A model generated the notes under the pieces. The model was not told the origin of the DNA. It saw only the letters and a program-made list of their open reading frames with translations, and did no database searches. The position numbers and the translations under genes were made by a program. 5,082 nucleotides of DNA from contig JABXJY010000199.1 in NCBI GenBank assembly GCA_013375385.1, forward strand, positions 1 through 5,082. The letters run 5' to 3'. This document shows positions 1 through 5,082 of this stretch, piece after piece. This DNA comes from Desulfobacterales bacterium (GTDB taxonomy: Bacteria > Desulfobacterota > DSM-4660 > Desulfatiglandales > B25-G16). The first letter of the stretch is position 1. Every line of letters begins with the position of its first letter.

Positions 1-63
1 GATAGCATGGAAATTTCCATTTTGGATGCAAACGCGCCTGCCATCGCTATGCTCAGGCATTAG
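1..63 (+). CDS. Possible C-terminal end of a gene entering from the left (very uncertain)
   Basis: The frame beginning at base 1 is open to a TAG at 61-63 and reads DSMEISILDANAPAIAMLRH, with an internal ATG at 7-9. No family is recognised and 20 codons are too few to judge coding character. The last nine codons lie inside a palindromic repeat (37-68), so if this is a real gene end the repeat supplies its C-terminal tail. The second plus frame (from base 2) is also open, to about 103, so openness alone is weak evidence. The stretch may equally be non-coding. Confidence 0.15.
   Translation, partial: DSMEISILDANAPAIAMLRH
7..20. repeat. Perfect 14-bp palindrome
   Basis: ATGGAAATTTCCAT is identical to its own reverse complement, and the symmetry stops at the flanking bases (C6 and T21). 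It could be a binding site for a dimeric regulator, or a chance feature inside a partial coding frame. Nothing nearby ties it to a promoter. Confidence 0.3.
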
Positions 64-68
64 CGGGC
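37..68. repeat. GC-rich palindromic element, copy A
   Basis: This copy shares CC(T/C)GCCATCGC, GCTCAGGC and GCGGGC, in the same order and orientation, with copy B at 257-289. The middle of the element and the bases before GCGGGC differ. Bases 45-52 (CGCTATGC) pair with 57-65 (GCATTAGCG), leaving T61 as a bulge and TCAG as a four-base loop. The copy looks like a diverged member of a dispersed REP-like palindromic family. Its T-rich tract begins about 25 bases beyond the stem, too far for a standard terminator. Confidence 0.4.
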
Positions 69-251
69 TGATGAACGCAGATTGTCAAGATTTTTTTAAT
101 TAAGATTTTTCCAATAACGAACAAAGAGATTTTCTGGGGGCATCCGCCCGCCCTGGCGCTGTATGCTGGAATCAGTCCTCTAAGTCAATAGGATGCTAAG
201 GGCTCAGATCAGCCTATTAATCCCATAAGCCAGGTCTGGGCCAGGTCGAAA

Positions 252-293
252 ACCTGCCCGCCATCGCGAGCCGCTCAGGCGAGGCGGGCGGGT
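252..293 (-). terminator. Probable intrinsic terminator after pxpA, built from palindromic copy B
   Basis: Bases 252-262 (ACCTGCCCGCC) pair with 283-293 (GGCGGGCGGGT) through 11 positions, one of them a G-T wobble. Inner pairing continues with TCGC/GCGA (264-267 with 279-282) and GAG/CTC (268-270 with 274-276). Read on the minus strand, the stem is followed at once by TTTTC, a short U-tract, and it starts 17 bases beyond the pxpA stop codon. Position, strand and stem strength fit a Rho-independent terminator for pxpA. The U-tract is only four bases long, so termination may be partial. The stem may also simply be a dispersed palindrome that landed here. Confidence 0.55.
257..289. repeat. GC-rich palindromic element, copy B
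   Basis: This is the second copy of the element at 37-68. CCCGCCATCGC (257-267) matches CCTGCCATCGC in copy A with one difference, GCTCAGGC (273-280) is identical, and the closing GCGGGC (284-289) is also shared. It is the better preserved palindrome of the two and forms the core of the predicted pxpA terminator. Confidence 0.4.
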
Positions 294-309
294 CTGCGTC
301 CCAATTAAA

Positions 310-1083
310 TCAAAGGAATTTGGGCAGGGGGATGACCTCTACACCTGCCTCGGTTAAGGTTTCACGGATGTTTTTAACCAGATTGACGGCACCCGGTGTG
401 TCTCCGTGTACACAGAGGGTCTCCGCCTGAAGTGGGATCTCTGTGCCATCGATGGCTACCACCTTTCCCTCTTTGGCCATCGTCAATGCCCTCTGGGCTA
501 CTACGTCTGGGTCCTTGATGACAGCCCCGGGTTGTCTGCGAGAAACCAGTGTGCCCTCTGGTGTGTATGCCCTATCAGGAAAGGCCTCATAGGCTACCCT
601 TAAGCCGATCTTCTCCCCGATCTTGGTCATCTTTTCGCCCTTGGATCCAGCCAGTGCGACGAAGATCAGATCCTTGTCAACACTGGCAACGGCCTCCACA
701 AGAGCCTCGGAGATCTTTTCATCTTCTACCGCCATCAAATAGAGAGCCCCGTGGGCCTTGACATGCTCGACCCTCAACCCCTGAGCCTTGGCGAAGGCCT
801 GTAGCGCACCTATTTGATAGATTACATACCCCTTTATTTCAGGCAAGGTAGCATCCATGTTTCGCCTCCCAAAACCCATCAAGTCAGGGAAACTGGGATG
901 GGCCCCAACCGACACCCGATGTTCTTTGGCCAAAGAGATCGTCCGTTCCATTACTAAGGGATCACCGGCATGGTAACCACAGGCAATATTGGCTGAGGTT
1001 ATATACTTAATGACCTCCTCATCTAGACCCAATTTATACGCACCAAAGCTTTCTCCCATGTCACAATTGATATCCATTTTCAT
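310..1083 (-). CDS. pxpA: 5-oxoprolinase subunit PxpA (LamB/YcsF family)
   Basis: PxpA is a cytoplasmic subunit of the PxpABC 5-oxoprolinase, which uses ATP to open 5-oxoproline (pyroglutamate) to glutamate and so clears a spontaneous damage product of glutamine and glutamate. The 257-residue length matches the family, which runs to about 245-255 residues. Family signatures are visible in order: DINCDMGESFG (4-14), SANIACGYHAGDP (30-42), GAHPSFPD (60-67), VKAHGALY (108-115), EAFPDRAY (167-174 region), LVSR (179-182) and TLCVHGDTPGAV (222-233). The conserved acidic, His and Asn residues of the deacetylase-like beta/alpha barrel are retained. One small difference is Ala at 110, where E. coli PxpA has Pro (VKPHG). 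The ATG at 1081-1083 is preferred over the second ATG two codons later because AGAGAGGA lies about 10 bases upstream of it. No pxpB or pxpC lies in the 309 bases downstream or in the upstream spacer, so the gene may stand alone or its partners may be elsewhere. The older idea of a lactam-utilisation protein is the same family. Confidence 0.96.
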   Translation of the reverse strand: MKMDINCDMGESFGAYKLGLDEEVIKYITSANIACGYHAGDPLVMERTISLAKEHRVSVGAHPSFPDLMGFGRRNMDATLPEIKGYVIYQIGALQAFAKAQGLRVEHVKAHGALYLMAVEDEKISEALVEAVASVDKDLIFVALAGSKGEKMTKIGEKIGLRVAYEAFPDRAYTPEGTLVSRRQPGAVIKDPDVVAQRALTMAKEGKVVAIDGTEIPLQAETLCVHGDTPGAVNLVKNIRETLTEAGVEVIPLPKFL

Positions 1084-1241
1084 TTCTCTCTGTTCCTCTC
1101 TAGTTTTTTTTCAAAATTCGTTCTCAAAACCTTTGTACAAAAGTCGAGAATTGTCAAGGGATTTATGGTCCCCGGCAAAGGAGAAAACCTCAAAACCCTC
1201 ATTATTTGCCCTGATATTGGTGCGTTGAAGATTATTTGCAA
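1080..1241 (-). CDS. Possible small upstream ORF overlapping the pxpA start (ATGA)
   Basis: On the minus strand a strong AAGGAG (1250-1255) is followed after eight bases by TTG (1239-1241). The frame then stays open for 53 codons and stops with TGA at 1080-1082, so stop and pxpA start share ATGA. This is the classic arrangement for translational coupling. The peptide begins LQIIFNAPISG and ends in a basic, Lys/Glu/Arg-rich tail (EKKLERNREK), and it matches no family I recognise. The pxpA ribosome site lies inside its last codons. It may be a leader peptide, a remnant or chance. The good Shine-Dalgarno and the exact overlap are the only supports. Confidence 0.2.
   Translation of the reverse strand: MQIIFNAPISGQIMRVLRFSPLPGTINPLTILDFCTKVLRTNFEKKLERNREK
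1094..1101 (-). promoter_or_regulatory. Ribosome binding site of pxpA
   Basis: Read on the minus strand this is AGAGAGGA, ending 10 bases before the ATG at 1081-1083. The distance suits that ATG and is too long for the second in-frame ATG at 1075-1077, so it decides the start. Confidence 0.6.
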
Positions 1242-1253
1242 GGCCCAAACTCC

Positions 1254-1282
1254 TTGACACATCAAAAAGATAAGGTTACTTT
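1254..1282 (+). promoter_or_regulatory. Weak sigma-70-like promoter candidate, plus strand
   Basis: A consensus -35 hexamer TTGACA (1254-1259) is followed after 17 bases by TACTTT (1277-1282), which keeps the key T1, A2 and T6 of the -10 consensus. It points towards the helicase but lies about 450 bases before its start, with remnant sequence in between. It might therefore have served a lost gene. No better promoter with consensus spacing was found nearer the helicase; TAGAAT at 1656-1661 resembles a -10 box but has no good partner. Confidence 0.2.
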
Positions 1283-1288
1283 GACTTA

Positions 1289-1462
1289 TTATTTGGGCAT
1301 TTGCCCTTTGTCTTCTCTTGTGAATGGCATCTTTTTCAGCGGATTTTTGTTGTACATATCTACACTATGTTTCTTGAGTAATGCGGCCATATTTCCGTTT
1401 TCCAGCAGTAATATTTCAAGACCTAGACCTCGATCTCGTGCGTGAGGTTGGCGGTCACGAAG
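1289..1462 (-). pseudogene. Possible remnant of an unrecognised gene, C-terminal part
   Basis: This minus-strand frame is open for 57 codons between stops and ends with a double stop (TAA TAA, 1286-1291). The translation has ordinary protein-like composition, for example GLGLEILLLENGNMAALLKK, and ends TREDKGQMPK. The only ATG early enough to matter is at 1388-1390, giving 33 residues, with no clear ribosome site. It could be the tail of a decayed gene or a tiny gene. No family is recognised, and chance openness cannot be excluded. Confidence 0.2.
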
Positions 1463-1481
1463 TTATACACTCAATAGATAG

Positions 1482-1649
1482 ATGCCGGAAATCATTAAAA
1501 ATGAAATGAGCAGGATACAGGTTTCTATGAAGATTATTGTGAATGTCTGAAAAGAAGCTCCTACAATTGAGCAGGTGAAAAATAGAATCTTAGAGTCTTT
1601 GAGCAGAATTGAGGAGGCTGCTAAAGGTATTGGAGATTGGTGGGAGTGA
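1482..1649 (+). pseudogene. Small frame interrupted by an in-frame TGA, probable gene remnant
   Basis: From ATG 1482-1484 the frame reads MPEIIKNEMSRIQVSMKIIV and two more residues, meets TGA at 1548-1550, then continues in the same frame for 32 codons to a second TGA at 1647-1649. The second half begins KEAPTIEQVKNRILESLSR and ends AAKGIGDWWE. That is an amphipathic helix pattern with an acidic, Trp-rich terminus, and it reads like a genuine protein C-terminus. A single nonsense change in an old coding sequence would explain the layout. No ribosome site precedes the ATG and a stop (1479-1481) lies directly upstream, so the original start has probably been lost. The family is unknown. Confidence 0.3.
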
Positions 1650-1700
1650 TTAGGGTAGAATGAATTATCAAGGTTTGTCCCCGCCTTTATCCATCTAATG

Positions 1701-1713
1701 ACTCCAGTGGAGT
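1701..1713. promoter_or_regulatory. 13-bp dyad just upstream of the helicase start, possible operator
   Basis: ACTCCA and TGGAGT are perfect inverted arms around one central G. The site lies 20 bases before the helicase ATG and directly before its ribosome site. With a one-base centre it cannot form an RNA hairpin in this exact form, so a dimeric protein would be the natural reader. No regulator gene is visible to pair it with. Confidence 0.25.
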
Positions 1714-1718
1714 AGTCC

Positions 1719-1723
1719 AGGGA
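1719..1723 (+). promoter_or_regulatory. Ribosome binding site of the helicase gene
   Basis: AGGGA ends 10 bases before ATG 1734-1736. A TAG in the same frame at 1713-1715 and the absence of any ATG, GTG or TTG between it and 1734 make 1734 the first possible start. Confidence 0.6.
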
Positions 1724-1733
1724 AAAGACAGAA

Positions 1734-4700
1734 ATGTCATCTCCTGATTCAATTCAAAAAGATAGCATCTTAGAAGGACCATTTTGGCCGGAAAGGGTAA
1801 GGACTGTTGGCCTAAGGCAGATGGGTAAGAAATTTGTCATAGAGGCCGTTGGTCTAGAAACTACCAGGTTTTATTCTCAGATCCTCTCAGAAAATGATCT
1901 TGTTAAGATACATATTGCTATTGAATCAGGAAAGGACTTTAGCGGCGATGCCCTTGCCTTCTTTTTGGCTATTGAGGCCTGGCGTATTCGATATGCCTAT
2001 CAGTTTGATCCCCTCTATGCAGTTAATGTCTCCCAGATCGATCCCTTGCCCCACCAGATTGAGGGAGTCTACCACTATATCCTTAAGACCCCTAGAATCC
2101 GTTTCCTCCTAGCCGACGACCCAGGGGCAGGGAAGACCATTATGGCCGGCCTTATCCTGAAAGAATTGAAATACAGGGGGTTGGTGGAGAGGATCCTTAT
2201 TATCGTACCTGGGCACCTTAAGGACCAATGGAAAAGAGAGCTGAAGGAGAAATTCAATGAGACGTTCTTCAGGGTAGATAGATCAGGCATGGACGCTGCC
2301 TGGGGCAGAAACATCTGGAGGGATCAGAATCAGGTAATCACATCCATTGATTTCGCCAAACAAGAGGATGTGATGGTCAGCCTTGCCGAGGCAAAGTGGG
2401 ATCTGGTGATGGTTGATGAGGCACACAAGATGGCCGCCTATAAGTATGGGACAAAGATTGACAAAAAGGAAAGATACAAGCTAGGCGAATTGATCTCTAG
2501 AAATGCAGATTTTATGCTTTTCCTTACAGCTACGCCCCATAGGGGAGATCCTGAAAACTTCCGTCTCTTTCTGGACCTCCTTGAGCCTGGATTCTTTGCC
2601 ACCACCGAAATGCTCGGTGAGTCCATAAACAACAAAGATAACCCTCTGTTCTTAAGGCGGCTAAAGGAGGATTTAAAGAACTTTGATGGGACTCCCATAT
2701 TTCCCCCCAGGGTAGTCAAAACGATCAAATATCGCCTAAGCGATGATGAGAAAAGGCTTTATAATGCCGTAACTGAATATGTAGAGAAGCATTATCAGCG
2801 GGCACTGGCCAAGGAAAAGAGAAACGTGGCTTTTGCCCTAATTATCCTTCAAAGGCGACTGGCCTCAAGTGTAAGGGCTATTAGGAGATCCTTAGAGCGT
2901 AGAAAAAAACGCTTGGAAGAACTCTATCAGCAGGGGAAGATTATTCAGGAGGCGGGATACTTCGATGACGAGGTTTTAGAGGACTATACCGAGGCAGATC
3001 GCTGGAAGACAGAGGATGAACTCTTAGAGAAGCTCACAACCTCTGAAACACTGGAGGAGTTGGCCGAAGAGATTACAAGACTTGATGTGCTTATAACACT
3101 GGCCAAAGAGGCTGAAAAGAAAGAGATAGAAACCAAACTTACCGAGCTTAAAAGGGTAATGGACTCCGAGGGGCTTAATAAGAGAAATGGTGAGAAGCTT
3201 CTCATCTTTACCGAGGCAAGGGATACTCTGGAGTATCTGGTCGATAAAATCAGGAACTGGGGCTATCTGGTTAATTATATTCACGGCGGAATGGGCCTCG
3301 ATAGGAGGATTGAGGCAGAAAGTGAATTCAGGAACAAAACACAGATTATGGTGGCTACTGAGGCAGCGGGAGAGGGTATAAATCTTCAGTTTTGCTGGAT
3401 GATGGTCAACTATGACATTCCCTGGAATCCCAATCGCCTTGAGCAACGAATGGGAAGGATTCATCGTTATGGCCAGCAGAATGAGGTACATATCCATAAC
3501 CTGGTTGCCATTGATACCAGAGAAGGGAAAATACTAAATAGACTCTTTGAAAAACTGGACAGGATGAAAGAACACCTGGGAAGCGATCGGGTCTTTGATG
3601 TTATTGGTGACATCTTACCTGGCAAAAGCCTTAAAGACCTGATCATGGATGCTATCATCAATAAGAGGTCTCTGGATGATATCTTGGAGGACTTCGAGCG
3701 GATACCCGATAAAGAGGCGATTGCCAAGGCAAGAGATGCAGCCTTAGAAAGTCTCGCCACCAGACACATAGATTTATCCAGAATTTTGGGGGAATCAAGA
3801 AGGGCAAAGGAGAACAGGCTTGTACCGGAATACATTGAGAAGTTTTTCCTGAAGGCATCGGATAAGCTTGCCCTCAAGGTTGAAAAAAGGAAGGATGGGC
3901 TCTGGAGAATTCCCCATGTGCCCTATGATATCAGAAACGTACTTTATAGCTTCAAAATCAGGTTTGGAGATGTCTTCAGAGAATACAATAAATGCTCATT
4001 TATTAAAGAAGAGGCATTTAAAGAACAGGCAGAATTCTTAGCACCTGGACACCCATTTCTTGAGTCTTTGATTGAAAAGATCTTTGATAAGTATAGTAAC
4101 CAATTAGAAAAGGGAACAGTTTTTATAGACCCATCAGGCAATATAAATGGGGTGATCTGGTTTCTTGAAGGTGAGATAAAGGATGGGAGTGGAAAGACGG
4201 CTGGCAAGAGGATCTTTGCCCTCTCCCAGGACAAAAAGGATCTCATCAGCCAAATTTCTCCCTCCATACTCTGGGACCTAAAACCTCATACCGATTCAGC
4301 GTATCAAGATGCTATCGATTTGAAGATAAATGAAGAGGAGATCATCTCCTTTGCCATAGAAAATGTTCTTGCAGGATATCTGGATGAATTAAGAAAAAGA
4401 AGGGAGCATGATGCTGAGATAAAGAGGAAATATGGCCTTAAATCCCTCGAGGGTCTTATCTTGAAATCTGAGCAAAAGCTTCTTGATTATGAAACCAGAA
4501 AGGCAAAAGGAGAGGCCACCCCTGATGTAACTATCCAGAACGAACAGAGAAATAAAGAGGATCTATTGAGAAAGAAGGGAACACTTGAGAGGGGATTGGA
4601 ATTAGAGGTCAATCTCCTGCCTTCTGTGCCAAGGATTCTGGGAGTTGCGGCGGTCATTCCCCAATTACCAAGGGATGACCGCCTTGTTGAGGACCGGGAA

Positions 4701-5063
4701 ATTGAGCAGATTGGAATGCGGGTGGCTATGGAATTTGAGATAAAGGAAGGAAGAAACCCCGAAGATGTTTCCATTCAAAACCTGGGCTTTGATATACGCT
4801 CCACCAGTCCTGACGAAGAATTTCGCTACATCGAGGTTAAGGCGAGGGCAAGGGAGGGGCAGATTACGCTGACCCCTAACGAGTGGCTTATGGCGAACCG
4901 CCTGAAAGAGGAATACTGGCTCTATGTAGTCACCAACGCCTCTACCCAGCCGGAACTCTACCTCATTCAAAATCCTAGTCAAGAATTAGAGCCCAACGAG
5001 GAAGTGGAGATTGTGAGATATATTGTAAGAGACTGGAAAGCATCCGCTGCCAAGGCAGTCTAA
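1734..5063 (+). CDS. SNF2-type helicase/ATPase with C-terminal DUF3883 nuclease-like domain, probable anti-phage defence protein
   Basis: The product is a 1109-residue superfamily 2 DNA translocase. Lobe 1 shows a Q-motif region PLPHQ (104-108), Walker A DDPGAGKT (128-135, Lys134), motif Ia ILIIVPGHLKDQW (154-166), DEAH (228-231) and TATPHRG (265-271). Lobe 2 shows KLLIFTEARDT (488-498), IMVATEAAGEGINLQ (538-552) and QRMGRIHRYGQ (571-581) with arginine-finger candidates Arg575 and Arg578. All ATPase motifs are intact. A charged helical insert (about 380-480) separates the lobes and a second lies at about 880-955. Residues 987-1081 match DUF3883/NOV_C. GFD (Asp1020) followed by IEVK (Glu1034, Lys1036) is a PD-(D/E)XK-like signature, with Glu1000 as a candidate helix residue, so DNA cleavage or DNA-end binding is inferred. 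Such proteins resemble DISARM DrmD-type helicases and the helicases of DUF1156-methylase/DUF499 loci, where they act with a DNA methyltransferase against phage DNA. HepA/RapA-like housekeeping remodelling is less likely given the nuclease-like tail. The gene runs away from pxpA and ends 19 bases before the edge, so partners are unseen. Which defence subtype it belongs to remains open. Confidence 0.93.
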   Translation: MSSPDSIQKDSILEGPFWPERVRTVGLRQMGKKFVIEAVGLETTRFYSQILSENDLVKIHIAIESGKDFSGDALAFFLAIEAWRIRYAYQFDPLYAVNVSQIDPLPHQIEGVYHYILKTPRIRFLLADDPGAGKTIMAGLILKELKYRGLVERILIIVPGHLKDQWKRELKEKFNETFFRVDRSGMDAAWGRNIWRDQNQVITSIDFAKQEDVMVSLAEAKWDLVMVDEAHKMAAYKYGTKIDKKERYKLGELISRNADFMLFLTATPHRGDPENFRLFLDLLEPGFFATTEMLGESINNKDNPLFLRRLKEDLKNFDGTPIFPPRVVKTIKYRLSDDEKRLYNAVTEYVEKHYQRALAKEKRNVAFALIILQRRLASSVRAIRRSLERRKKRLEELYQQGKIIQEAGYFDDEVLEDYTEADRWKTEDELLEKLTTSETLEELAEEITRLDVLITLAKEAEKKEIETKLTELKRVMDSEGLNKRNGEKLLIFTEARDTLEYLVDKIRNWGYLVNYIHGGMGLDRRIEAESEFRNKTQIMVATEAAGEGINLQFCWMMVNYDIPWNPNRLEQRMGRIHRYGQQNEVHIHNLVAIDTREGKILNRLFEKLDRMKEHLGSDRVFDVIGDILPGKSLKDLIMDAIINKRSLDDILEDFERIPDKEAIAKARDAALESLATRHIDLSRILGESRRAKENRLVPEYIEKFFLKASDKLALKVEKRKDGLWRIPHVPYDIRNVLYSFKIRFGDVFREYNKCSFIKEEAFKEQAEFLAPGHPFLESLIEKIFDKYSNQLEKGTVFIDPSGNINGVIWFLEGEIKDGSGKTAGKRIFALSQDKKDLISQISPSILWDLKPHTDSAYQDAIDLKINEEEIISFAIENVLAGYLDELRKRREHDAEIKRKYGLKSLEGLILKSEQKLLDYETRKAKGEATPDVTIQNEQRNKEDLLRKKGTLERGLELEVNLLPSVPRILGVAAVIPQLPRDDRLVEDREIEQIGMRVAMEFEIKEGRNPEDVSIQNLGFDIRSTSPDEEFRYIEVKARAREGQITLTPNEWLMANRLKEEYWLYVVTNASTQPELYLIQNPSQELEPNEEVEIVRYIVRDWKASAAKAV

Positions 5064-5082
5064 TCGGTTTGCAAAGGTAGAG

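Larger units (their letters stand above)
1..309. other. Intergenic region left of pxpA, with several inverted repeats and no convincing gene
   Basis: No complete gene is visible on either strand. The region contains a perfect 14-bp palindrome (7-20), two related GC-rich palindromic elements (37-68 and 257-289), and a T-rich stretch (88-110) in which AAGATTTTT occurs twice, 15 bases apart (87-95 and 102-110). It also has a hairpin with six-base arms AATAGG/CCTATT (187-192 and 213-218) and a short direct repeat CCAGGTC (230-236 and 241-247). The density of small inverted repeats suggests decayed or repeat-derived spacer DNA. No tRNA, CRISPR array or riboswitch was recognised. Confidence 0.5.
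1084..1733. other. 650-base divergent spacer with gene remnants and weak regulatory signals
   Basis: This region separates two outward-facing genes, so both promoters should lie in it. No intact recognisable gene is present. It contains a small minus-strand frame overlapping the pxpA start (1080-1241), a minus-strand protein-like stretch (1289-1462), a short GC-rich minus-strand stretch (1423-1470) and a plus-strand frame broken by TGA (1482-1649). It also has a promoter-like pair of hexamers (1254-1282) and a dyad (1701-1713). Frequent stops, frame changes and alternating base composition suggest decayed genes at the edge of an accessory region. Confidence 0.5.

Noticed and set aside
187..218. 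Hairpin AATAGG/CCTATT, considered as a small RNA or terminator
   Set aside because: It has only six outer pairs, a long imperfect interior, no U-tract on either strand and no promoter.
406..761. Plus-strand open frames opposite pxpA
   Set aside because: They are antisense to a well-supported pxpA and their translations have no protein-like pattern.
1152..1157. Consensus TTGACA on the minus strand upstream of pxpA, considered as its promoter
   Set aside because: No -10 hexamer stands at 16-18 bases. The nearest, TACAAA, is at 14, so it was not listed as a promoter.
1295..1306. GGGCATTTGCCC followed by T-rich sequence, considered as a plus-strand terminator
   Set aside because: The usable stem is four to five pairs and the following run is interrupted by C and G. 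No plus-strand gene ends before it.
1236..1445. 69-codon plus-strand open frame with hydrophobic stretches
   Set aside because: It looks like the complement of the minus-strand remnant at 1289-1462. The apparent hydrophobicity comes from T-rich sequence, and no ribosome site precedes its start.
1548..1572. TGA followed by GCTC/GAGC pairing, considered as selenocysteine recoding
   Set aside because: The stem is only four base pairs with an eight-base loop and no bacterial SECIS features, and the protein is not a known selenoprotein. A nonsense mutation is simpler.
3024..3497. 157-codon minus-strand open frame inside the helicase gene
   Set aside because: It lies wholly antisense to conserved helicase motifs, with no ribosome site or recognisable family. 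The same applies to the antisense frames at 3467-3877, 2438-2728, 3944-4267 and 4487-4982.

Overview
The window is bacterial DNA with two intact protein genes that point away from each other across about 650 bases of mostly non-coding sequence. Reading frames are long and clean, Shine-Dalgarno-like sites precede both starts, and the code is standard. The taxon cannot be fixed from the sequence. The moderate GC content, the AGGGA and AGAGGA ribosome sites and the protein style would fit an environmental Gram-negative such as a Desulfobacterota member, but that is only an impression.

Positions 1-309 hold no convincing complete gene. They contain a perfect 14-bp palindrome, two diverged copies of a GC-rich palindromic element (37-68 and 257-289), and possibly the last codons of a gene entering from the left. 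The second palindromic copy lies just past the end of the minus-strand gene and is followed on that strand by TTTT, so it probably acts as its transcription terminator. Positions 310-1083 (minus) encode PxpA (LamB/YcsF family), a subunit of the ATP-dependent 5-oxoprolinase. Its usual partners PxpB and PxpC are not in the window.

Positions 1084-1733 are the spacer between the two divergent genes. It holds short protein-like stretches that look like gene remnants on both strands, including a small plus-strand frame interrupted by an in-frame TGA, plus weak promoter candidates and a 13-bp dyad just before the helicase start.

Positions 1734-5063 (plus) encode a 1109-residue SNF2-type superfamily 2 helicase/ATPase with a C-terminal DUF3883 (NOV_C) domain that carries a PD-(D/E)XK-like nuclease signature. 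Proteins with this architecture occur in restriction-like anti-phage loci, for example DISARM-type DrmD helicases and loci with DUF1156 DNA methylases and DUF499 ATPases. The gene ends 19 bases before the window edge, so any partners lie outside to the right. PxpA (metabolism) and the helicase (probable defence) do not look functionally linked. The spacer looks like the left boundary of an accessory or defence region next to a housekeeping gene.
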